Assembly: GCF_900185715.1 (NCBI RefSeq)
Contig: NZ_FYAS01000003.1
Coordinates: forward strand, 100,781-164,780
Direction of reading: 5' to 3'
Length of the DNA stretch: 64,000 bases
Origin: Allobosea sp. CS1GBMeth4
GTDB taxonomy: Bacteria; Pseudomonadota; Alphaproteobacteria; Rhizobiales; Beijerinckiaceae
The notes under the pieces were generated by a model. It made no database searches, was not told the DNA's origin, and saw only the letters and a program-made list of their open reading frames with translations. The translations under genes were made by a program, and so were the position numbers. Positions 24,777 to 37,946 of the stretch are shown here, piece by piece (the first letter of the stretch is position 1; every line of letters begins with the position of its first letter).

Positions 24777-26309
24777 ATGCTGATGGACGCCGCCGGCTAT
24801 CGCGAATCCCTGCGCGCCTATTGTCCGCGCGTCTTCGTCAACGGGCAACGGATCGAGGGCGTCGCCGATGCGCCCCTGCTGCTGCCGGGCATCGCCGGCA
24901 TCGGCGTGACCTACGACCTCGCGCATGACGAGGCCTGCCGGCCGATCATGACGGCGCTGCAAGGCTCCTCCGGCCGGACCGTCAACCGCATGCTCCATAT
25001 CGACGCCTCCTCCAGCGATCTCCTCGCCAAGCTCGAAGCGGTGCGCCTGGTCTGCCGGATCTCCGGCTGCGCCCAGCGCTATCTGACGCACGACGCCTTC
25101 AACGGCATCCTCCAGGCGACGGCCCGGGCCGACGCCAATCACGGCACCGACTATCGCGATCGCTTCCTCGCCTACATGCACCGCATCCAGGACGAGGACC
25201 TGACCTGCGGCGTGGCGATGACCGACGCCAAGGGCGACCGCTCGCGGCGGCCGGGCCTGCAGGCCAATCGCGATTCTTACGTCCACATCAAGGAGCGCCG
25301 GCCGGACGGCATCGTCATCCGCGGCACCAAGGCGATCGTCACCGGCGCGCCTTACGTCCACGAGTTCCTGGTGATGCCCTGCCGCACCCACGCCAAGGGC
25401 GACGAGGATTTCGCCCTGTGCTGCGCCGTGCCCTGCGATGCGGAAGGGATCACCATCGTGGCGCGCCCGGCCGGACGGCCGGGCGATCCGGCGGCGAAGT
25501 TCTCGGCGAAATACGGGCAGTCGACCGGCGCGGTGATGTTCGACGACGTCTTCGTGCCCTGGGACCGGGTGTTCATGGCCGGCGAGACCGAGGAGGCCGG
25601 CTATCTCACCACCAGCTACGCCACCCATCACCGCCATAGCTGCATCGCCGCCCGGGCCGGCTTCGGCGACCTGCTGATCGGCGCCGGCGCGCTGATGACC
25701 CAGGCCAACGGCCTCGATGCCGACAGGCACGCCCATATCCGCGAGCAGCTGGTCGAGCTGATCACCATCACCGAGAGCGTCTTCGCCTGCGGCGTCGCGG
25801 CCTCCGTCTACTGCCAGAAGGACGCCTCGGGGGTTGCGATGCCGGACGCAGTTTTCGCCAATATCGGCAAGCTGCTCCTGGCTACCAGAATCTACGACAT
25901 GCACCGCATCGCCCATTACGTCTCCGGCGGCCTCGTCGTCGCCCTGCCCGGCCCGGACGAGGACCACAATCCCGAGACCTCGGCCTCGCTCGCGGCCGTG
26001 CTCACGGGGCGGCCGGACATCCCCTATGAGCAGCGCGTGGAGGTCGCCCGCCTCATCGAGGACCTCACCGTCTCCAAGGAGGCCGGCTGGTATTCGGTGA
26101 TCTCGCTGCATGGCGGCGGCTCGCCCGAGGCGATGAAGCGCGAGATCTGGCGCAACTATCCGGTGATGGACAAGGTCGCGCTGGTCGAGAGCCTGCTCGA
26201 TCGCGGCGTGCTCGCCGACGGCTCGCGCGTCAGCAAGCAGCCCGGCCGCTGCTGCGTCACCGGCTGCGAGGTGCCTGAACGCATGACGACGCAGGAGGCG
26301 GCGGAATGA
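24777..26309 (+). CDS. HpaB/4-hydroxybutyryl-CoA-dehydratase-like flavoprotein without the Fe-S ligands
   Basis: 510 residues; strong ribosome site GGGAGGAGG. The overall plan (acyl-CoA-dehydrogenase-like fold) is that of the 4-hydroxyphenylacetate 3-hydroxylase family. CGVAMTDAKGDRSRRPG, IVIRGTKAIVTGAPYVHEF and VFDDVFVPWDRVF-like text are shared with FADH2-dependent monooxygenases and with AbfD dehydratase. From memory, AbfD holds a 4Fe-4S cluster with Cys99, Cys103, His292 and Cys299. The aligned positions here are Cys98, Tyr102, His285 and Ala292, so the cluster should be absent. A flavin-dependent hydroxylase is more likely, but no flavin reductase gene is adjacent. The next gene overlaps its end by four bases. 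Confidence 0.8.
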   Translation: MLMDAAGYRESLRAYCPRVFVNGQRIEGVADAPLLLPGIAGIGVTYDLAHDEACRPIMTALQGSSGRTVNRMLHIDASSSDLLAKLEAVRLVCRISGCAQRYLTHDAFNGILQATARADANHGTDYRDRFLAYMHRIQDEDLTCGVAMTDAKGDRSRRPGLQANRDSYVHIKERRPDGIVIRGTKAIVTGAPYVHEFLVMPCRTHAKGDEDFALCCAVPCDAEGITIVARPAGRPGDPAAKFSAKYGQSTGAVMFDDVFVPWDRVFMAGETEEAGYLTTSYATHHRHSCIAARAGFGDLLIGAGALMTQANGLDADRHAHIREQLVELITITESVFACGVAASVYCQKDASGVAMPDAVFANIGKLLLATRIYDMHRIAHYVSGGLVVALPGPDEDHNPETSASLAAVLTGRPDIPYEQRVEVARLIEDLTVSKEAGWYSVISLHGGGSPEAMKREIWRNYPVMDKVALVESLLDRGVLADGSRVSKQPGRCCVTGCEVPERMTTQEAAE

Positions 26310-27955
26310 CCATTCACGCCCACGCCACCCATCAGGTCCTCAACCAGGCGCGGCCCGCCACCGGGTGGAACGCCTTCTCCGGCGATGCGGTGCTGCAGGG
26401 GGTGGTGGCGCGCGGCGCAGCCTGGGTCGCGGACAAGGCGGCCGCGCTCGGAGCCCAGGCCGGCGATGGCGAAGTGCAGGAGCTCGCCCGCCTCGCCAAC
26501 CGCCACGGTCCGGAGCTCCGGACACATGACCGCTACGGCAATCGCGTCGACTGGGTCGAGTTCCACCCGGCCTGGCACGAGCTGATGGGCCTCGCCTTCG
26601 CCCATCAGGTGCCCTCACTCGCCTGGACGACGACGCAGCCGAGCGGCCATCTCGCCCGTGCGGTGATGTCCTATCTCTTGAACCAGATCGAGCATGGCGT
26701 CGGCTGCCCGACGGGCATGACCTATGCCGCCTTCCCCGGCCTCGCCCAGCCGGAGTTCGCGCTCTGGCGGCAGAGGATCACGTCGGGGCGCTACGACAAG
26801 CGTCCGCTGCCGGTGGCGCAGAAGACCGGCGCCAGCATCGGCTATGCGATGACCGAGAAGCAGGGCGGCTCGGACCTGCGCCAGACCCAGACCACGGCGC
26901 GCTTCCTCGAGGAGACGCGCGAGGGCCGGGTCTATCTGATCACCGGCCACAAATAGTTCTTCTCGGTGCCGCAATCGGACGGGTTCTTCACCCTGGCGCG
27001 GACCGAAAGCGGGGTCTCTTGCCTGTTCTGCCCCGGCTTCCTGCCCGATGGCAGCCGCAACCGGCTGCAGATCCAGCGCCTCAAGGACAAGGCAGGCAAC
27101 CGCTCGAACGCCTCCTCCGAGGTCGAGTTCCGCGACTGCCTCGGCTGGCTGGTCGGCGAGGAGGGGGCGGGCATCAAGGAAATCCTCAGCCACGCCCATC
27201 TGACGCGGCTCGATTTCGCCGTCGGTTCGGCCGGGCTGATGCGCCAGGCGCTGACGCTGGCGCTGAACCATGCCCAGTCCCGCCGAGGCTTCGGCTCGGC
27301 GCTGGCCGAGCAGCCGATGATGACCAACATCCTCGCCGATCTCGCCATCGACTCGGAAGCCTCGACGCTGATGGCCTTCCGCGTCGCCGCCGCGACCGAT
27401 GCGATGGAAACGAGCGAGCAGGAGCGCCATCTCGCCCGCGTCACCACGCCGCTGGCGAAGTTCTGGAACTGCAAGCGCGCCGCCGCCTTCGTCGTCGAGG
27501 CACTGGAATGCCATGGCGGCAACGGCTTCATCGAGGAGAACCCGATGGCGCGGCTCTATCGCGAAGCTCCGCTCAACGCGATCTGGGAGGGCACCTCGAA
27601 CATGATGTGCATGGACGTGCTGCGCGCCTTCAACCGCGAGCCGCGCACCAGGGAGGCCTTCATGACCGAAGTCGGCGCCGCGCGCGGCGCCAATCGCGCC
27701 CTCGACCGCTGGCTCGACCGGCTCGGCGACGAAGCGGCGAAGCCGCGCAACGACGACGGCCATGGCCGCCGCCTCGCCGATCTCATGGCCTATGCGCTGC
27801 AGGCGTCGGAGCTGAGCAAGCATGCCGACGAGGCGGTGTTCGAGACGTTCTGCCGGTCGCGGCTCGACGCCGACTGGGGCTATGTCTTCGGCACGCTCGA
27901 TCCCGCGCCGGAGCTGGCGGGGATCATGCGGCGGGCGACGGTCGCCCTGGGCTAG
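26306..27955 (+). pseudogene. aidB: AidB-like acyl-CoA dehydrogenase interrupted by one in-frame amber codon
   Basis: An open frame begins at ATG 26306 (ATGA overlap with the preceding gene) and meets TAG at 26954-26956, codon 217. It then continues in the same frame to 27955, giving 549 codons, close to E. coli AidB (541). The sequence across the stop reads ITGHK-stop-FFSVPQSD, where E. coli AidB has GHKWFFSVPQSD, so one G-to-A change turned Trp TGG into TAG. Both halves are otherwise intact: MTEKQGGSDLRQTQ before, and LKDKAGNRSNASSEVEF, ECHGGNGFIEEN and IWEGTSNMMCMDVLR after. The DNA shows a recent nonsense mutation, a sequencing error, or a suppressed codon. Intact AidB proteins bind FAD and DNA and act in alkylation protection or as acyl-CoA dehydrogenases. 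Confidence 0.88.
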
Positions 27956-27957
27956 CT

Positions 27958-28045
27958 GTCATTGCGAGCGCAGCTAAGCAATCCAGTGGGACGTCGAGCT
28001 CTGCCGCACCTGGATTGCTTCGTCGCATCCGCTCCTCGCAATGAC
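27958..28045. repeat. Intergenic palindrome, GTCATTGCGAG family, copy 2
   Basis: 88 bases with ends GTCATTGCGAG and CTCGCAATGAC and inner arms AAGCAATCCAG / CTGGATTGCTT. It follows the aidB frame directly. The middle differs from copy 1, so the stems are conserved while the loop varies. Confidence 0.82.
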
Positions 28046-28146
28046 GCCAGGCTGCCGGACTACCGGAAAAACACGCGCCCCAAGCCCGTTCCCTGCCGGG
28101 AGCGGGCATCCCACCGACCCTATGCGCGTGATCCGGCTCGCAGCGC

Positions 28147-28881
28147 TCAGGCGGCGCAGCAGGCGTGAGCCTTCGGCTCGTCGCCGTATTCGTCGTGGCG
28201 CTTGACGAAGCTCAGCGTCGAGGTCTCGTTGCGGCCCTTCGGCGCGCGGTCGAGGATCATCAGCGTCGTCAGCATCTCCTCGCCGCCGCGGGCATAGGAC
28301 GAGTAGGTGTGGAAGACCTCACCGGCCTCGTCGCGGACGAAGGCGCTGAAGCCGGGCAGCTCGTCATGCGCCTGCTCCGACGGGGTGCGCGTGAAATTGT
28401 AGAGCACCGCGCCCTCGGCCAGCTCATCCTTGCTGAAGGAGACGTGATAGTCGCGGTTGAACGCGCTGCCGAAGGACGAGACCCAGGGCACCGCCCAGCC
28501 CATGCGCGCCCGGTAGGCCTCGATCCTGGCGAGCGGCGCGCGCGAGACCATGACGAGCGTGACGTCGTGATGGTTGAGATGCGCCAGCGTGCCGTCGAAA
28601 TGGTCGGCCATGAAGGAGCAGCCGGGACAGCCCGCCTCCCAGTCCGGCCCGAACATGAAATGGTAGATCACGAGCTGGCTGCGGCCGTCGAACAGATCCG
28701 CGAGCGTCCTCCTGCCCGCTTGCGTGTCGAAGACGTAGGTCCCGTCGACCTTGACCCAGGGCAGCGCCAGCCGCTCGGCATTGACCTCGTCCCGCAAGCG
28801 TGTGAGCGCCTTCTCGCGGGCGAGCAGGGCCTTGCGCGCCTCCAGCCATTCGGACCGGGAAACAACCTGATGCTCCATCAT
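28147..28881 (-). CDS. DUF899 thioredoxin-like protein
   Basis: 244 residues. Thioredoxin/AhpC-like fold of the DUF899 family: opening WLEARKALLAREKALTRLRDE, then LVIYHFMFGPDWEAGCPGCSFMADH with a CxxC pair (Cys85, Cys88) at the redox position, and SFGSAFNRDYHVSF and VFHTYSSYARGGE toward the end. The C-terminus ends with a Cys pair (HACCAA). Function is not established for the family; a cytoplasmic thiol oxidoreductase is likely. It diverges from a MarR gene with a perfect 14-base palindrome between them, so it may be part of a thiol- or drug-stress response. Confidence 0.88.
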   Translation of the reverse strand: MMEHQVVSRSEWLEARKALLAREKALTRLRDEVNAERLALPWVKVDGTYVFDTQAGRRTLADLFDGRSQLVIYHFMFGPDWEAGCPGCSFMADHFDGTLAHLNHHDVTLVMVSRAPLARIEAYRARMGWAVPWVSSFGSAFNRDYHVSFSKDELAEGAVLYNFTRTPSEQAHDELPGFSAFVRDEAGEVFHTYSSYARGGEEMLTTLMILDRAPKGRNETSTLSFVKRHDEYGDEPKAHACCAA

Positions 28882-28922
28882 CGCCTCCTTGCAGCATCCA
28901 GCCCCTCAGCCTAAATTCATTC

Positions 28923-28936
28923 TGTTGATATCAACA
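28923..28936. promoter_or_regulatory. Candidate MarR operator between DUF899 gene and marR
   Basis: TGTTGATATCAACA is a perfect 14-base palindrome lying 41 bases before the DUF899 start and 10 bases before the marR start. It is centred in the 65-base divergent space and fits a MarR dimer controlling both genes. Confidence 0.6.
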
Positions 28937-28946
28937 TATCTGAACG

Positions 28947-29408
28947 ATGTCAAAATCTCCTGAAGCCCCGCACGACTCCGTCCCCTTCGCCACCACGCTG
29001 CATGTGCGCGACCATTGCCTGTGCCTGCATGTCCAGCGCGCGGCGCGGGCGCTGGCGCGGCTCTTCGACGAGGCGCTGCGCCCTGTCGAGCTGACCAACC
29101 AGCAATTCTCCCTGCTGATGTCGCTGAACCGGCCGGAGCCGCCGCCGATCGGCCCGGTCGCCAACCTGCTCGGCCTGGACCGCACCACGCTGACCGCGGC
29201 GCTGAAGCCGCTCGAGCGCCGCGGCCTCGTCGTCGTGACCGCAGGCGAGAAGGACCGCCGCAGCCGGCTCCTGGCGATCACGCCGGAGGGGCTTGCCCTG
29301 CTGGCGCGGGCCCTGCCGATCTGGCGGCGCACGCATGAAGCGCTCGATGCCCGCCTCGACGCCGCCGGCCCGGTCGACCTCCGGCAGGCGCTGCTGACGC
29401 TGTCATAG
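28947..29408 (+). CDS. MarR-family regulator
   Basis: 153 residues. Winged helix of MarR type: LTNQQFSLLMSLNR, GPVANLLGLDRTTLTAALKPLERRG as the recognition region, and the wing EKDRRSRLLAITPEG. Cys25 and Cys27 (RDHCLCLHVQRAAR) in the first helix are a possible redox sensor, as in OhrR/MarR proteins; this is only suggestive. It is divergent from the DUF899 gene, the likely target, with a perfect palindrome in between. Confidence 0.9.
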   Translation: MSKSPEAPHDSVPFATTLHVRDHCLCLHVQRAARALARLFDEALRPVELTNQQFSLLMSLNRPEPPPIGPVANLLGLDRTTLTAALKPLERRGLVVVTAGEKDRRSRLLAITPEGLALLARALPIWRRTHEALDARLDAAGPVDLRQALLTLS

Positions 29409-29488
29409 CCGCGCTGAACCGCGCGCAATAGCAAGACTGGTCGAGGGACAAGCTCCGACCGGTCGATCGAAGCCATCCTCGGGAATCG

Positions 29489-29517
29489 GGGGCGCGGCAT
29501 TGCTGCCGCGCCCCTTT
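29489..29517. terminator. Strong hairpin terminator between marR and the glp operon
   Basis: GGGGCGCGGCA / TGCCGCGCCCC (11-base perfect arms at 29489-29499 and 29504-29514, 4-base loop TTGC) is followed on the plus strand by TTT. It lies between two converging units, 29 bases past the glpV stop and 81 bases past the marR stop. It should end the glycerol operon transcript and may serve both directions. Confidence 0.65.
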
Positions 29518-29545
29518 CGCGCTGCCGAGTCGGGAGGAGGGGGAC

Positions 29546-31303
<1,758 letters not shown>

Positions 31304-31381
31304 CGTTGTCCTCCGACGTTTCCCTTGGGGTGCCGCCCCTTCTTTCGGGGCCGGTCGTTTCTTGTTGTTGGGCCTGGCCCT

Positions 31382-31660
31382 CTAGACGAAGCGGAAGACC
31401 GCCGCGGCATAGAGGAGCGCGAGGCCGGAAGCCCACCAGAGCGGCTGGCCGACGATGCCGAGCCAGGCGAGGTGAATGAAGGCGCTGCCGAGCAGCGAGA
31501 TGAAGAGCCGGTCGCCGCGGGTGGTGGCGATGCCGAGCACGCCGACGCGCTCGGTCTCGGGCCGGACGACCGCGAGCAGGATCATGATCAGGAGCAGGCC
31601 GGCGATCCCGGCGAAGAACACGCCGGTCTGCCAGGTCCAGGCCATCCAGGCGAGTTCCAT
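31382..31660 (-). CDS. glpU: Small membrane protein GlpU (DUF2160)
   Basis: 92 residues from ATG complement 31658-31660, preceded by CAGGAGGACGTG. Three hydrophobic segments: TGVFFAGIAGLLLIMILLAVV, FISLLGSAFIHLAWLGIV and WWASGLALLYAAAVF. The opening MELAWMAWTWQTG is typical of DUF2160 proteins, which accompany the glycerol ABC transporter as an accessory membrane subunit. Its start shares a base with the stop of the preceding metalloprotease-like gene (TGATG), so that insertion preserves coupling. Confidence 0.88.
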   Translation of the reverse strand: MELAWMAWTWQTGVFFAGIAGLLLIMILLAVVRPETERVGVLGIATTRGDRLFISLLGSAFIHLAWLGIVGQPLWWASGLALLYAAAVFRFV

Positions 31661-32465
31661 CACGTCCTCCTGTCGGCTTTCGCCGCCGGAGCCCGGCAGG
31701 TGCGGGCTCGCGATCCGCCCGGCTCGAGCCAGCGTGCAGCGGCCTCGCCTTCGTCGAGACGCAGGCCCAGCAACCGATCGATCGTCACGCCGCCAGCCTC
31801 GCGGGCACAGGCGACGATCAGGTGAAAGCGCAGATACTGCCCCGAGCGCTCCGGCCACAGGCGCGCATCGTCGGCGGCGAGCTCGCCGGCGATCCGCACG
31901 GCCTGCCCTTCGCCCAGCGCGACGTAGTCGGCGACGCCTTCGCGCAGCCAGCGCGGCATGGTGAAGAAGGCGAGCAGCCCGGTCCGCTCCCAGGTCAGCC
32001 CGTGGGCCAGCTCATGGGCCGCATAATAGGCCAGCGTGCGGGGCGGCTCCGCGGCCTTGCCGGAATGCCCGAACAGCCGGTCGGCGGCAATGTCGGCGCG
32101 GCGCAGGAAGGCGTGGCGCGTGGCCGGAAGGATGTTCACTCCCGCGGCGCCATAGGCCCAGAGGAAGAACAGACGCTCGCGCCAGGCCGTGTTGGCGATG
32201 AAGATGCGCCGGGGCCCGGCGGCCGGGCCGAGATCGGAACGGGCGAGCCGGTCCTCGACATCGGCGAGCAGGCGCCGGCCGTCGGCCGGATCGAACGGCA
32301 GGTCGCTCCAGAGCTCGAAGCCGCCCTGCTGCAGATGATGCGGAAAGAAGGGCTGAGGCGCGGCCACGAGGCCGGTGACCGCGGCGCCCGTGAGGCCGCA
32401 GACGGCGAGGCCGAGTAGTGCGACCCGGCGCAAACCCAAGACGAAGGCACGAAGGCGACCGGGCA

Positions 32466-32466
<1 letters not shown>
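31660..32466 (-). CDS. Membrane-anchored HExxH metalloprotease-like protein inside the glp operon
   Basis: 268 residues. N-terminal membrane anchor about 14-36 (RVALLGLAVCGLTGAAVTGLV). The zinc motif HELAH (151-155) is followed 21 residues after the second His by Glu176 in PRWLREGVADYVALGEG, the glutamate zinc ligand of gluzincin (peptidase MA-like) families. So the metal-binding set His151, Glu152 (catalytic), His155, Glu176 is complete. The catalytic part should face the periplasm. Starts and stops overlap both neighbours by one base (TGATG with glpQ and glpU), so it is fully built into the glycerol operon. I know of no such gene in described rhizobial glp operons. Possible substrates are the transporter's own subunits or periplasmic proteins; none is proven. 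Confidence 0.8.
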
Positions 32467-33262
<796 letters not shown>

Positions 33263-33263
<1 letters not shown>

Positions 33264-34162
33264 CAGCCCCTCCCCGCGTCGATGTCGGCCCGCGCATCGG
33301 CGGCGGTCATCACCGTGTAGAACACCCAGCACACGGCGAGGATGATCAGGTTGTAGACGATCGAGAGCGCTGCCGCCTTGCCGAGGTCGAACTGGCCGAG
33401 CGCCAGCTTGACCAGTTCGATCGACAGGAAGGTGGTCGAGTTGCCGGGGCCGCCGCCGGTGACGACGAAGGGCTCGGTGTAGATCATGAACGAATCCATG
33501 AAGCGCAGCAGCACGGCGATCAGAAGCACGCGGCTCATCTTCGGCAGCTGGATGGTGCGGAACACGGCCCAGCGCGAGGCGCCGTCGATGCGCGCCGCCT
33601 GATAATAGGCGGCGGGGATCGACTTCAGGCCGGCATAGCAGAGCAGCGCGACCAGCGAGGTCCAGTGCCAGACATCCATCACGATGATGGTGATCCAGGC
33701 CGCCACCGGGTTGGCGACATAGTTGTAGTCGATGCCGAGCGCGTTCACCGCTGCGCCGAACAGGCCGATGTCGCCGCGCGCGAAGATCTGCCAGATCGTG
33801 CCGACCACGTTCCACGGGATCAGCAGCGGCAGCGCCATCAGCACCAGCGTCGCCGAGACCTGCCAGCCCTGGCGCGGCATCGACAGCGCGACGAGGATGC
33901 CGAGCGGAATCTCGATGGCCAGGATGATCGCGGAGAAGGCGAGATTGCGCCAGAGCGAGTCGTAGAAGCGCGAGCCGAGATCGCTCTTCGGATCGAGCAG
34001 TTCGGCGAACCAGCCGACGCCGTTCCAGAAGAACTGGTTGTTGCCGAAGGAATCCTGGACGGAATAGTTCACCACCGTCATCAGCGGGATCACCGCCGAG
34101 AAGGCGACGATCAGCAGCACCGGCAGGACGAGGAACCAGGCCTTCTGGTCGACCGGCTTCAT
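33263..34162 (-). CDS. glpP: Glycerol ABC transporter permease GlpP
   Basis: 299 residues, six membrane helices, first at AWFLVLPVLLIVAFSAVIPLM. The EAA-type coupling loop is IPAAYYQAARIDGASRWAVFR near residue 195. MalF-like sugar/polyol permease. Coupled to glpT by ATGA (34159-34162) and to glpQ by TGATG. The second permease is needed to form the pore. Confidence 0.92.
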
Positions 34163-35253
34163 GGCTGGCCCCCCGGCAGCGCTTCGCCCTTCACCAGATG
34201 GCCGTCGCTGTAGATGTGGATTTGGCCGGTCTGCAGCGACAGCGCGGCCTCGTCGCCGTCGAAGCTCGCGCCTTCCGGCACGCTCGCGGCGAGCTTCAGG
34301 CCATCGAGCTCGACGCGTGCGATGCGGGCGCGGCCGATATCGTCGATGCGGGCGATCCTGACCGGCAGCCCGGCGCCGCGCGGGGCGAGCGTCGCATATT
34401 CCGGCCGGATGCCGAGCTCGACCTTGCCGGCGAGCGCCGGATAGTGCCGGGCCAGCGCGATCTCCTGCCCTGCGAGGCTCGCTTGCGCGCCCTCGACCTT
34501 GCAGGGCAGCACGTTCATGCCGGGCGAGCCGATGAAATGGCCGACGAAGGTGTGGGCCGGGTGCTGGAACAATTCCTCCGGCGTGCCGGTCTGCACCACG
34601 CCGCCATCATGCATCACCACCACGGTGTCGGCGAAGGTCAGTGCCTCCGTCTGGTCATGGGTGACATAGATCATGGTGAGGTCGAGCTTGCGGTGCAGCT
34701 CCTTCAGCATCGAGCGCAACTGCCATTTCAGATGCGGGTCGATGACGGTCAGCGGCTCGTCGAACAGGATCGCCGCGACATCGGGCCGGACCAGGCCGCG
34801 CCCGAGCGAGATCTTCTGCTTGGCGTCGGCCCCGAGCCGGCTCGCCTTGCGGTCGAGCGCCGCGGTCAGATCGAGCAGGCCGGCGATCTCGGCCACCCGG
34901 GCCTCGATCTGCGCCCGCGCGACGCCGCGATTCCGCAGCGGGAAGGCGAGGTTCTCGCGCACCGTCATCGTGTCGTAGACGACCGGGAACTGGAAGACCT
35001 GGGCGATGTTGCGCGCCTCGGTCGGCGCTTGCGTCACGTCCCTGTCGTCGAACAGGATGCGCCCGGCCGTCGGCACGACGAGGCCCGAGATGATGTTGAG
35101 CAGCGTGGTCTTGCCGCAGCCGGAGGGGCCGAGCAGCGCATAGGCGCCGCCCTGGCGCCAGACATGGTCGATCTCGCGCAGGGCGTAGTCCTGCGGCCCC
35201 TGCGGATCGGGCTTGTAGGAATGCGCCAGCCTGTCGAGCGTGATCCTCGCCAT
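34159..35253 (-). CDS. glpT: Glycerol ABC transporter ATPase GlpT
   Basis: 364 residues from ATG complement 35251-35253. ABC domain with Walker A GPSGCGKTT, an unusual signature SRLGADAKQKISLGRGL (LSGGQ replaced, as in other GlpT proteins), Walker B ILFDEPLTVIDPHLK, and THDQTEAL. The C-terminal TOBE-like domain (about 280-350) has GIRPEYATL. It pairs with GlpS, and the two degenerate ATPases form the heterodimer of the glycerol transporter. Confidence 0.9.
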   Translation of the reverse strand: MARITLDRLAHSYKPDPQGPQDYALREIDHVWRQGGAYALLGPSGCGKTTLLNIISGLVVPTAGRILFDDRDVTQAPTEARNIAQVFQFPVVYDTMTVRENLAFPLRNRGVARAQIEARVAEIAGLLDLTAALDRKASRLGADAKQKISLGRGLVRPDVAAILFDEPLTVIDPHLKWQLRSMLKELHRKLDLTMIYVTHDQTEALTFADTVVVMHDGGVVQTGTPEELFQHPAHTFVGHFIGSPGMNVLPCKVEGAQASLAGQEIALARHYPALAGKVELGIRPEYATLAPRGAGLPVRIARIDDIGRARIARVELDGLKLAASVPEGASFDGDEAALSLQTGQIHIYSDGHLVKGEALPGGQP

Positions 35254-35254
35254 G

Positions 35255-36336
<1,082 letters not shown>

Positions 36337-36340
<4 letters not shown>

Positions 36341-37872
36341 CCGCGCGCCTCCATCCTGGCGGAGGCGGGTGGCGAAGCCTTCGCCGCCATGTAGTCGCCG
36401 AGCGCCCGGCGCTGCTCGGGCGAGAAGCGCAGGCCGAGCTTGCTGCGCCGGTAGAGGACGTCCTCGGCGCTGACGGCCCATTCCTGGCTCATCAGCCAGG
36501 CGACCTCACGCTCGGTGAGGTCGGCGCCGAAGACGCGGCCGAGATCGGCCATCGCCCTGGCGCCTTCGAGCAGGGCGTCGGCGCGGGTGCCGTAGGCGCG
36601 GGCGAGCCGGCGCGCGAGCTTGCGGTCGAGCCAGGGACGGGGGGCAGAGATGCGCTCGACCAGTCCTTCGAAGCCCTCGACCGGAAAATCGCCGCCCGGC
36701 AGATGCGCCGCGGCGGTCCAGGACGGGGCGCGCAGGGCCGGAACGGCCGCGGCGAGCTTCTCGACGGCCGCTTCCGCCAGCCGGCGCGCAGTGGTGATCT
36801 TGCCGCCGAAGACCGAGAGCAGCGGCGCCGCGCCGGCCGGCTCGTCCAGCGTCAGCACATAGTCGCGCGTCGCTTCCTGCGCCTTGCTGGCACCGTCGTC
36901 ATAGAGCGGGCGGACGCCGGAATAGGTCCAGACCACGTCCTCGCGCCGGACCGGCTTGCGGAAATACTCGCTCGCGGCGGCGCAGAGATAGGCGATCTCG
37001 TCCTCGCCGGCGGCGACCTCGGCCGGGTCGCCGTGATAGTCCTTGTCGGTGGTGCCGATCAGGGTCAGGTCGCCCTCATAGGGGATGGCGAAGATGATGC
37101 GGCCGTCGGCGTTCTGGAAGATGTAGCAGCGCTCGTGCTCGAACAGGCGCGGCACGACGATGTGGCTGCCCTGGACCAGCCGCACCGAGGCCGGGCGGTT
37201 GCTGGCGACGATGCCGTTCAGCACGTCCGCGACCCAGGGACCGGCGGCGTTGACGAGCACGCGCGCGCTGGTCTCGGCCCGGGTGCCGTCCGCAGCTTCC
37301 GTCGACACCAGCCAGAGGTCGCCCTGGCGGCGCGCGCCGACGACCTTGGTCCGCGGCAGGATCGAGGCGCCGCGCTCGGCCGCGTCGCGGGCGTTGAGCA
37401 CGACGAGGCGGGCATCCTCGACCCAGCAGTCGGAATATTCGAAGGCGCGGCCGAAGCGCGGCTGCAGCGGCTCGCCGGCGCCGTCGCGCCTGAGGTCGAG
37501 CGAGCGCGTCGGCGGCAGGAGGCGGCGCCCGCCGAGATGATCGTAGAGGAACAGGCCGAGCCGAAGCATCCACCAGGGCCTGAGGCCGGCATGATGCGGC
37601 AGCACGAAACGCAGCGGCCGGATGATGTGCGGCGCAGCGCGCCACATCACCTCGCGCTCGGTCAGCGCCTCGCGCACCAGCCGGAATTCGTAATATTCGA
37701 GATAGCGCAGGCCGCCATGGATCAGCTTGGTCGAGGCCGAGGAGGTCGCGCTGGCCAGGTCACCCTGCTCGAACAGCACGACCGAGGCGCCGCGCCCCGC
37801 CGCGTCGCGCGCGATGCCGCAGCCGTTCACGCCGCCGCCGATGATGGCGATGTCGAACACCGGAGCCGTCAC
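36337..37872 (-). CDS. glpD: Glycerol-3-phosphate dehydrogenase (FAD, respiratory)
   Basis: 511 residues from GTG complement 37870-37872, with GGGAGG six bases upstream; the TTG further up gives non-conserved residues. FAD-binding Rossmann motif DIAIIGGGVNGCGIARDAAGRG, then ASATSSASTKLIHGGLRYLE typical of GlpD, GTTDKDYHGDP in the middle, SGVRPLYDD and LLSVFGGKITTARRLAE near residue 360. It oxidises glycerol 3-phosphate to dihydroxyacetone phosphate at the inner membrane and feeds electrons to quinone. First catabolic gene of the operon after glpR. No glycerol kinase gene is in the window. Confidence 0.95.
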
Positions 37873-37946
37873 GCGATCCTCCCGCAGGCACTCCTGCGAG
37901 CGCCACTTCAGCAAACGGTAGAGCGTGTTTTTATTGCGCGCAACGG

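Noticed and set aside
26306..27955. Amber codon as pyrrolysine or programmed read-through
   Set aside because: No Pyl machinery is expected, and the position is a conserved Trp rather than an active-site special residue. A point mutation or sequence error is simpler.
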